This document shows, piece by piece, positions 1 through 5,259 of a stretch of 9,542 bases of DNA (the first letter of the stretch is position 1; each line of letters starts with the position of its first letter). The stretch comes from Bacteroidales bacterium (GTDB lineage Bacteria; Bacteroidota; Bacteroidia; Bacteroidales; UBA932). The notes beneath the pieces were generated by a model. It was not told the DNA's origin, did no database searches, and saw nothing but the letters and a program-made list of their open reading frames with translations. The stretch lies in the NCBI GenBank assembly GCA_024401945.1, contig JAKSKC010000046.1, positions 1 to 9,542 of the forward strand, read 5' to 3'. The translations under genes were made by a program, and so were the position numbers.

Positions 1-1
1 C

Positions 2-493
2 AGGCACAACCTGAGCGGGGAGCGTCATTCAAGATTCATCGCGGCTGAACCGGAATCCTGCCCGAAACTCACGAAGGGGTCGTTCACCTATGACTTCGGG
101 GATGAGGCCGGCTACACGCCTCTGATCCCGATGTATACCCTCGGACACGATTTCATCCCGTCCAATATCCACGCCGGAGGCCTGCGCTATCACGGAGCCG
201 GCGCCATAGTGTCCCAGCTTGCAATGGACGGAATGATCGAGGGAATGGACATTGCGCAGACCGAATCCTTCGACGCCGCTGTGCTTTTCGCCAAGACGGA
301 GGGTATCATCCCCGCACCTGAATCCGGACACGCCATCGCGGCCGCCATACGCGAAGCCGTGGCCTGCCGTGAGTCCGGGGAGAGCAAGGTCATCCTCTTC
401 AACCTGTCCGGGACGGGTCTTGTGGATATGCCTGCCTACGACCAGTATCTGCGCGGCAATCTTGTGAACTACAGCTACGATAAAAAACAGTAG
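2..493 (+). CDS. trpB: TrpB2-type tryptophan synthase beta chain, C-terminal 163 residues (5' end cut by window)
   Basis: The reading frame is open from base 2 to a TAG stop, so this is the tail of a longer gene. The visible protein carries the conserved C-terminal half of the PLP-dependent tryptophan synthase beta family: TLGHDFIPSNIHAGGLRYHG, then MDGMIEGMDIAQTESFDAA, EGIIPAPESGHAIAAAI, and near the end FNLSGTGLVDMPAY. The HAGGLRYHG and FNLSG-G-D patterns fit the TrpB2 subgroup rather than the classical TrpB that pairs with TrpA. Family knowledge: the enzyme joins indole and serine to give tryptophan in the cytoplasm; TrpB2 enzymes often act as stand-alone indole scavengers. The PLP lysine and the glycine-rich phosphate loop would lie upstream of the window. 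No trpA or other trp gene is visible. Internal ATGs such as the one at 131 are not real starts, because the homology runs through them. Confidence 0.9.
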   Translation, partial: RHNLSGERHSRFIAAEPESCPKLTKGSFTYDFGDEAGYTPLIPMYTLGHDFIPSNIHAGGLRYHGAGAIVSQLAMDGMIEGMDIAQTESFDAAVLFAKTEGIIPAPESGHAIAAAIREAVACRESGESKVILFNLSGTGLVDMPAYDQYLRGNLVNYSYDKKQ

Positions 494-495
494 AG

Positions 496-515
496 TTTTT
501 GAATTGTTTCAAAAA
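496..515. repeat. Perfect 8-bp inverted repeat with 4-nt spacer, just after trpB
   Basis: TTTTTGAA (496-503) and TTCAAAAA (508-515) are exact reverse complements around TTGT. The repeat begins 3 nt after the trpB stop and covers the predicted -33 box at 498-501. As RNA it would be a weak AT-rich hairpin followed by A residues rather than U residues, so it does not look like a standard terminator for trpB. Read as DNA it could be a regulator site over the downstream promoter. The symmetry is seen directly; the operator role is inference. Confidence 0.5.
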
Positions 516-530
516 AAATACATAAATTAG
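498..530 (+). promoter_or_regulatory. Predicted Bacteroidota sigma-A promoter (TTTG, 21 bp, TAAATTAG)
   Basis: TTTG at 498-501 is followed after 21 bp by TAAATTAG (523-530), which matches the Bacteroidota -7 consensus TAnnTTTG at all but one fixed position. The start of transcription would fall near 535-537, exactly where the outer stem of the following RNA structure begins. The transcript would run into the lipoprotein gene unless it ends near the T run at 620-624. Confidence 0.5.
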
Positions 531-534
531 CCGC

Positions 535-624
535 GAAGTTTTTCACATTTTAAGTTTAGGTTAAGTAGCAGGGTGCCCGCAGTGATGCAAGCACCCTGTG
601 AATTTGCAGTCTGAAAAACTTTTT
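535..624 (+). ncRNA. Candidate structured RNA or leader: nested stems with a GUGA tetraloop
   Basis: The outer stem pairs AAGTTTTTCA (536-545) with TGAAAAACTT (612-621), 10 perfect pairs plus a G535/T622 wobble. Inside it, CAGGGTGC (569-576) pairs with GCACCCTG (591-598), 8 perfect pairs. A 2x2 internal loop follows, then a 3-bp stem GCA/TGC (579-581/586-588) closed by the GNRA-type loop GTGA (582-585). A short T run (620-624) overlaps the end of the outer stem. TTAAGT occurs twice (550-555, 561-566) in the single-stranded part. TTCACA (542-547) can alternatively pair with TGTGAA (597-602), which would disrupt both main stems. It could be a small RNA or the 5' leader of the lipoprotein mRNA. 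I do not recognise it as a known family. Confidence 0.45.
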
Positions 625-643
625 ATACGTTTTTGACGGTCGT

Positions 644-667
644 GCGAAGCTTTTTTTCGCATATTTG
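644..667 (+). promoter_or_regulatory. Small hairpin and weak second -7 box upstream of the lipoprotein gene
   Basis: GCGAA (644-648) and TTCGC (656-660) form a 5-bp inverted repeat with a 7-nt loop. Partly overlapping it, CATATTTG (660-667) matches TAnnTTTG except at the first base and would start transcription near 673, about 14 nt before the ATG at 687. The nearest upstream TTTTG (ending at 635) gives a 24-bp spacer, longer than usual, so this promoter is uncertain. Confidence 0.25.
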
Positions 668-686
668 CCGGGTAAAAACTGAAACT

Positions 687-1760
687 ATGAAAACATCTCG
701 AATCGCCGCTGCTGCGGCAATGGCGGCATTGCTGCCTTCCTGCGACCTGCTCGGTACGCTGGAGAACCGGGAACCCGGTTTCCTTTCCGTTTCTTTCGAC
801 AGGAATTCCTTCCAGGCCACGAGGGCCGGGGCGGGGGACGCCCTCCCAGACACTAACTCCTTCCTGCTTACCGTCACGGCGGATGACGGAACTCCTGTCT
901 ATGACGGAAGGTTCGGGGATTCCCCGCAGACCCTTGAACTCCGGGAGGGGAACTATTCGGTTTCCGCACGCTCCCGCGATTTTGACGAACCTCTTTTTGA
1001 AGCGCCGCAATATGCTGATGAACAGCTTGTTGCCGTCAGTCCGGGCCGCACCACCTGTGTCTCTCTGGTGTGCAGCCAGACCAACTGCGGGGTGCGGCTT
1101 GTCGTGGACCCGTCATTCCGTACCGACTATCCGGACGGAGTGCTCTACCTCAAATCCAATGACGGCAGGCTGATGTACGGCTATGCCGAGAAGCGTGTGG
1201 CCTATTTCAAGCCCGGGGCCGTGAGTCTGGCCGTTGCCGTGAACGGAGTGGAGAAGACCCTGCTGACGCGCAGCCTTCAGGCACGCGAGATCCTTTCACT
1301 CAAGCTGTGCTCGTCCGGCAGCGTGTCCGAAACCAGTGGGATACATATCACTGTGGATACCTCGCGGGTGTATGTCGAGGAGGTCTATGAGGACGGTTAC
1401 ATCCCTGCCGGGGGCGGTTTGCCGGAGGCCCTGTCGGTTGCGGATGCAGCGGGGAACATCGGCGCAAAGGCCGTATGGATGTACGGATACATAGTGGGCG
1501 TTTCCCCATCCACGAGCAGGTCGGAATTCTCCGCCCCGTTCAGTTCCAACACCAACCTTCTGCTGGCTACCCGCTCCAGCGTGGACGACAGGAACGACTG
1601 CATATCCGTGGAACTCCCGAAGGGTGATGTCCGCGACGCCCTGAACCTGAAGGACCATCCCGACAATCTCGGGCGCCAGGTCTTCCTGAAGGGCAATGTG
1701 GTGGACAAATACTACGGCCTGGTGGGCCTGAAGGGGGTGACTGATTACGAATGGAAATGA
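687..1760 (+). CDS. DUF4493/DUF6359-type surface or periplasmic lipoprotein
   Basis: A 357-residue lipoprotein. The ATG at 687 is chosen over the upstream TTG at 633 because it gives a standard lipoprotein signal: MKTSR, a hydrophobic Ala/Met stretch, and the lipobox LLPSC with the lipidated Cys at 19. Residues about 30-230 resemble DUF4493: beta-rich, with GFLSVSFD, a NSFLLTVT strand, a LELREGNYSVSA strand and a closing GIHITVDTS strand. Residues about 245-355 resemble DUF6359, with WMYGYIVGV, FSAPFSSNTNLLLA, VELPKGDVRDALNL and DNLGRQVFLKGNV. Both are Bacteroidota domains with no settled biochemical function; DUF6359 looks like an OB-like beta fold, which is inference. Seven bases separate its stop from the convergent tRNA-Gly. 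The residues after Cys19 (DLLGTLE) do not form an obvious acidic lipoprotein export signal, so surface exposure is unproven. Confidence 0.82.
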   Translation: MKTSRIAAAAAMAALLPSCDLLGTLENREPGFLSVSFDRNSFQATRAGAGDALPDTNSFLLTVTADDGTPVYDGRFGDSPQTLELREGNYSVSARSRDFDEPLFEAPQYADEQLVAVSPGRTTCVSLVCSQTNCGVRLVVDPSFRTDYPDGVLYLKSNDGRLMYGYAEKRVAYFKPGAVSLAVAVNGVEKTLLTRSLQAREILSLKLCSSGSVSETSGIHITVDTSRVYVEEVYEDGYIPAGGGLPEALSVADAAGNIGAKAVWMYGYIVGVSPSTSRSEFSAPFSSNTNLLLATRSSVDDRNDCISVELPKGDVRDALNLKDHPDNLGRQVFLKGNVVDKYYGLVGLKGVTDYEWK

Positions 1761-1766
1761 AAAAAG
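1760..1766 (-). terminator. T-run behind tRNA-Gly
   Basis: Read on the minus strand, the tRNA acceptor stem and discriminator base are followed by CTTTTTT. This is a plausible simple end for the tRNA transcript, although there is no dedicated hairpin other than the tRNA itself. The run reaches the last base of the stop codon of the convergent lipoprotein gene. Confidence 0.35.
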
Positions 1767-1837
1767 AGCGGGATACGGGAGTCGGACCCGCCTCCTTGGC
1801 TTGGGAAGCCAATGCACTACCGATGTGCTAATCCCGC
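1767..1837 (-). tRNA. tRNA-Gly, anticodon CCC
   Basis: The minus strand folds into a complete cloverleaf. The acceptor stem is GCGGGAT/ATCCCGC, seven Watson-Crick pairs. The D stem is GCAC/GTGC with the loop ATCGGTA. The anticodon stem is TTGGC/GCCAA with the loop TTCCCAA, which gives anticodon CCC reading GGG. The variable loop is GGAG, and the T stem GCGGG/CCCGT has one G-T pair and the loop TCCGACT. The discriminator base is T, as in bacterial glycine tRNAs. CCA is not encoded: CTTTTTT follows instead. The T loop starts TCC rather than the usual TTC, a small departure. Including the discriminator the gene is 71 nt. Confidence 0.95.
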
Positions 1838-1848
1838 AATTGCGTTCG

Positions 1849-1856
1849 CAAATATA
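1849..1856 (-). promoter_or_regulatory. Predicted -7 box of the tRNA-Gly promoter
   Basis: TATATTTG on the minus strand is an exact TAnnTTTG match and places the transcript start about 5-7 nt upstream of the mature tRNA 5' end at 1837. No clear TTG is found 19-21 bp further upstream; the best candidate is TTTC. The box lies back to back with the predicted promoter of the yfhO-like operon. Confidence 0.45.
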
Positions 1857-1868
1857 AGGAAAAAACAG

Positions 1869-1876
1869 TATCTTTG
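1869..1876 (+). promoter_or_regulatory. Predicted -7 box of the yfhO-GT2-GH20 operon
   Basis: TATCTTTG is an exact TAnnTTTG match; TTCG at 1845-1848, 20 bp upstream, is a poor -33 match. The predicted start near 1881-1883 is only a few bases before the first ATG (1885). Translation from that ATG would therefore be almost leaderless, and the second in-frame ATG at 1897 becomes an attractive alternative. Confidence 0.45.
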
Positions 1877-1884
1877 AAAGATTA

Positions 1885-4347
1885 ATGCTGAAACTTATGA
1901 AGTTTACCGGTCTTTTTGAGAAAGCTGCTCCCTATCTTGTTGCAGCCGTTCTGTTTGTCCTGGCTGCCTGCATATACTGTTCACCGGTGCTGAAGGGGAA
2001 ATCCCTTTATGCCGGTGATATCCAGAATTATCAGGGCGCTGTCCACGAATCCCTCGAGTATCACAGGAATACCGGCGACTATACTTTCTGGACCGGTTCG
2101 ATGTTCTCCGGAATGCCGAATTACCAGATCGGAGGCGGAAGCTACGATTCGGAAAGGCTGCTTGCCCCGCTGGCCGGTATACTCAGCCACAAGGACAATC
2201 CTCTCAGGATGATCATCCTGTATCTGGTATGCTTCTTCATCATGATGCGCTGCTTCGGTGTGAACCGCTGGCTCAGCATCGCAGGCGCCTTTGCCGTGGC
2301 CCTGTCGTCATATTTCTTCGTGATTATCCCGGCCGGGCATTTCACCAAGGTCACCACCATCGCCCTGAGCGCTGTCATCATAGGAGCATTCTATCTGATA
2401 TTCAGGAAGAAATACCTGCTCGGAAGCGTCCTGGCGATGGCATTCACGGCGATAGCCTTCAAGCTGCATCCGCAGATGTTCTATTATTTCTGTATGATGA
2501 TGGGACTTATGTGGATAGCCGAGCTGTTCATCCATATCAGGGAGAAGCGTTACAGGGACCTGGTCTTCGGGACAGTGATCTTCGCACTTTCCCTGCTTGT
2601 CGGTGTCGGCACCGGTTCCGCCAATGTGTTCGCCAATGCCGAATATGCATCGGAAACGATGCGCGGAAGGCACTCCGACCTGGTTGCCGAGGGCGCCGGG
2701 ACTGAAAATGTCAAGGGCCTGGACATCGACTATGCCACCCAGTGGAGCTATGGGATCGGCGAGACAATGTCCTTTATGATTCCGGGCTTCATGGGAGGAG
2801 CGAACACCGTAGACGTGGGGAAGGATTCCGGACTTTATGAGACCCTTACCTCACAGGGCGTGTCCCCATCCTATGCGGCCGAGTTCTGCGGGGCTGCCCC
2901 GATGTACTGGGGTGACCAGCCTTTCACCGCGGGCAACGTGTATGCGGGAGCCGTCGTGTGCTTCCTCTTCCTTCTCGGTCTCCTCATCGTGGAGGGACCG
3001 TACAAATGGGCCCTCCTGGCCGCCACGCTCTTCTCGTTCGCCCTTTCCTGGGGACACAACTTCCAGTGGCTCACCGAGCTGTTTTTCAAATATTTCCCTA
3101 TGTACAGCAAATTCAGGGCAGTATCATCGATACTGGTTGTCGCCGAGGTCGCAATGCCTCTGCTCGGCTTCCTTGCCCTGAAGAGGATATTCGACGGGGA
3201 GGTGGGCAGGACAAAGCTCCGCAGGAGCATCTGCATCGCATCCGGGATCACCGGAGGCATCTGCCTCTGCCTCGCCCTGTTCGGCGGGATGCTGTTCAGC
3301 TTCACTTCCCAGTATGATGCATCCTGGGCTTCGCAGATGCCTGACTGGCTCTATGCGGCAATAGTTGAACAGAGGGCTGATATCCTGCGTTCCGACAGCT
3401 TCCGTTCATTCCTTTTCATAGCTGCGGCCGCCCTTGCGCTGTGGCTCAATTCCAAGGGACTCCTGCGAAAAGGATGGCTGGCTGCGGTGCTCTGCATCCT
3501 GATAGTCTGTGATATGTGGCCGGTTGACAGGAGATATTTCAACGACGGCAACTTCATCCCGGCCGGAGCCAGGTCCGCCGCTTTCAAGATGGAGGACTAC
3601 GAGAAGGCCCTTCTGCAGGAACCGGGACATTTCAGGGTGCTCAACCTGACGACGAACACCTTCAACGATTCACGCACTTCCTATTATCTGAAATCCGTAG
3701 GAGGATACAGCGCCGCCAAGCTGCGCAGGTACAACGACCTCATCGAGCAGTACCTTTCAAAGATGGATCTCCCGGTCCTCGGTATGCTCAATGCCAGGTA
3801 CATAATAACCAGGGGGGATGACGGCGCGGCCGCAATCCAGGTCAATCCGTACGCGCTGGGCAATGCCTGGTTCGTGGACAGGCTGGTCACCGTTGACAAT
3901 GCAAATCAGGAATCGGACGCGCTTGCGCAGATAGACCTCGGTCACGAGGCGGTCCTGGACAAGTCCTTCTCGCAGTATGTGGAGGATTATGACCCGTCTG
4001 TACCGGAGGATGCCTTCGTGACGCTGAACAGCTATTCGCCCAAGGAGCTGGACTACACTTCAAGCAGCTCGCAGCCTGGCACTATAGTCTTTTCCGAGAT
4101 CTACTATCCTTATGGCTGGAAGGTTACTGTCGACGGGCAGAATGCGGACCATTTCAGGGTGGATTATCTTCTCAGGGCCGTCAACGTCCCTGCCGGAGAA
4201 CACAACATACATTTCATCTTCGACCCGGACAGCGTGCATAAGGGAAATGCCATTGCCACTGTCTGCATAGTCCTTATGTATCTGCTTGCCGCATCCGCCC
4301 TTGCATACGGTGTCGTGGGACTCATAGGTAAGCGCAGGAAAGAATGA
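1885..4347 (+). CDS. YfhO-family polytopic membrane protein
   Basis: An 820-residue protein with many membrane segments. The first helix is at about residues 15-33, followed by an outside loop with LYAGDIQNYQ whose Asp45 sits where GT-C fold enzymes keep a catalytic acid. More helices lie at about 107-122, 127-148, 156-173, 178-194, 198-216, 226-245, 352-369, 374-389, 412-432, 450-472, 507-521 and 529-543. A soluble domain follows (about 550-785) and a last helix at 788-810. The soluble part has the YfhO signatures NARYII and EIYYPYGWKVTVDGQ, and ends with NVPAGEHNIHFIFDP. In Firmicutes, YfhO-type proteins are linked to transfer of sugars from lipid carriers to wall polymers; the Bacteroidota members are uncharacterised. 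Length suits the family. ATG at 1897 is a possible alternative start. The stop overlaps the next start by 4 nt (ATGA), implying coupled translation. Confidence 0.85.
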   Translation: MLKLMKFTGLFEKAAPYLVAAVLFVLAACIYCSPVLKGKSLYAGDIQNYQGAVHESLEYHRNTGDYTFWTGSMFSGMPNYQIGGGSYDSERLLAPLAGILSHKDNPLRMIILYLVCFFIMMRCFGVNRWLSIAGAFAVALSSYFFVIIPAGHFTKVTTIALSAVIIGAFYLIFRKKYLLGSVLAMAFTAIAFKLHPQMFYYFCMMMGLMWIAELFIHIREKRYRDLVFGTVIFALSLLVGVGTGSANVFANAEYASETMRGRHSDLVAEGAGTENVKGLDIDYATQWSYGIGETMSFMIPGFMGGANTVDVGKDSGLYETLTSQGVSPSYAAEFCGAAPMYWGDQPFTAGNVYAGAVVCFLFLLGLLIVEGPYKWALLAATLFSFALSWGHNFQWLTELFFKYFPMYSKFRAVSSILVVAEVAMPLLGFLALKRIFDGEVGRTKLRRSICIASGITGGICLCLALFGGMLFSFTSQYDASWASQMPDWLYAAIVEQRADILRSDSFRSFLFIAAAALALWLNSKGLLRKGWLAAVLCILIVCDMWPVDRRYFNDGNFIPAGARSAAFKMEDYEKALLQEPGHFRVLNLTTNTFNDSRTSYYLKSVGGYSAAKLRRYNDLIEQYLSKMDLPVLGMLNARYIITRGDDGAAAIQVNPYALGNAWFVDRLVTVDNANQESDALAQIDLGHEAVLDKSFSQYVEDYDPSVPEDAFVTLNSYSPKELDYTSSSSQPGTIVFSEIYYPYGWKVTVDGQNADHFRVDYLLRAVNVPAGEHNIHFIFDPDSVHKGNAIATVCIVLMYLLAASALAYGVVGLIGKRRKE

Positions 4348-5249
4348 TTTCGGTAATAATCTGCACATACAACCGTGCACGCTACATATACAGGGTGCTC
4401 GAGAGTCTCGCGAAGAATGATTTTCCCCGCGGGGAGTATGAGATAGTGCTGGTTGACAACAACTGTACTGACGGCACTGCCGATGAACTGGAGCGCTTCC
4501 GCTCGGACTATCCGGATGTGCGGCTCAGGTGTTTCAAGGAATCATCCCAGGGGCTTTCGTACGCCCGCAACAGGGGTATCAGGGAGGCTGAAGGCGACAT
4601 CCTCGTGTATGTGGATGACGATGCCTTCGTGAACGCGGAATACCTTTCCAACTACGCTGAACTGTTCTCGCGGCGACCTGAGATAGATGCGGCCGGCGGG
4701 CCGATAATACCTTTCTATGAGGGCGGGACGGAGCCTTCCTGGATGACTTATCACCTGAAGCGCCTGCTTACCGGATACCTGTATTTCGGAAGCGTTGAAA
4801 GGCCTTTTCCGGGGGAGAATTATCCCGGAGGAGGCAATGCTGCATACAGGAAGGGGGTCTTTGATGCCGTAGGACCGTACAACGTTGAACTCGGACGCAA
4901 GGGAACCGGGCTCGGCGGCGGGGAGGAGAAGGATATCTTCAACAAGATGAAACGTGCCGGAATGCGCTTCATCTACACTCCGGGCAGCATACTGAACCAC
5001 TGCATACCTCAGTACAAGCTCGAGGATGATTATTTCAACAGGGTTACCTGCGGGATAGGGGAGAGTGAAAGGAGACGTACCCTCGACATCTCCGTGCCGG
5101 CGTATGCGGAACGTCTGTTCAAGGAGGCCGTGAAGTGGGGAGGCACCGTCGTGCTCTGGTTCAGGTATCTGCTGACGCTCAAACCCCAGTGCGGCAACAA
5201 GCTCGTCCGCTTCCGCTGGAACGTTACAAAGAAACTTTTAGGAATTTAA
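4344..5249 (+). CDS. Glycosyltransferase family 2 (GT-A fold)
   Basis: A 301-residue family 2 glycosyltransferase with no signal peptide. It opens with the GT2 strand ISVIICTYNRARYI, then EIVLVDNNCTDGTADEL, the nucleotide-binding segment of the fold. QGLSYARNRGIREAEGD leads to the metal and nucleotide-sugar motif YVDDDAF, with Asp91-93. PGGGNAAYRK (161-170) and GGGEEKDIFNKM (191-202) form the acceptor side and the likely catalytic base region. Family role: transfer of a sugar from a nucleotide sugar to a lipid-linked or protein-linked acceptor at the cytoplasmic face; donor and acceptor cannot be read from sequence. The C-terminal part (about 255-301) is basic with a hydrophobic patch (VVLWFRYLLTL) that may bind the membrane. 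Its start overlaps the yfhO-like stop, so the two products probably work together, for example with the GT2 enzyme supplying a lipid-linked sugar. The GH20 gene follows after 10 nt. Confidence 0.9.
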   Translation: MISVIICTYNRARYIYRVLESLAKNDFPRGEYEIVLVDNNCTDGTADELERFRSDYPDVRLRCFKESSQGLSYARNRGIREAEGDILVYVDDDAFVNAEYLSNYAELFSRRPEIDAAGGPIIPFYEGGTEPSWMTYHLKRLLTGYLYFGSVERPFPGENYPGGGNAAYRKGVFDAVGPYNVELGRKGTGLGGGEEKDIFNKMKRAGMRFIYTPGSILNHCIPQYKLEDDYFNRVTCGIGESERRRTLDISVPAYAERLFKEAVKWGGTVVLWFRYLLTLKPQCGNKLVRFRWNVTKKLLGI

Positions 5250-5259
5250 CAATATAGTA

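Noticed and set aside
496..515. The AT-rich hairpin as a rho-independent terminator of trpB
   Set aside because: The stem is nearly all A-T pairs and is followed by A residues, not a U tract, on the plus strand. I kept it only as a repeat.
633..686. An 18-residue N-terminal extension of the lipoprotein from a TTG at 633
   Set aside because: It would bury the lipoprotein signal inside the protein. The ATG at 687 gives a normal signal peptide with lipobox, and the extension overlaps promoter-like and hairpin sequence.
1296..1817. A 173-codon open frame on the minus strand across the lipoprotein gene and tRNA
   Set aside because: It runs through the tRNA gene and opposite a coding sequence with clear domain matches. 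The translation shows no recognisable domain.
1767..1837. tRNA-Gly as an integration site for a mobile element
   Set aside because: No integrase gene, no second copy of the tRNA end and no change in gene style were seen on either side.
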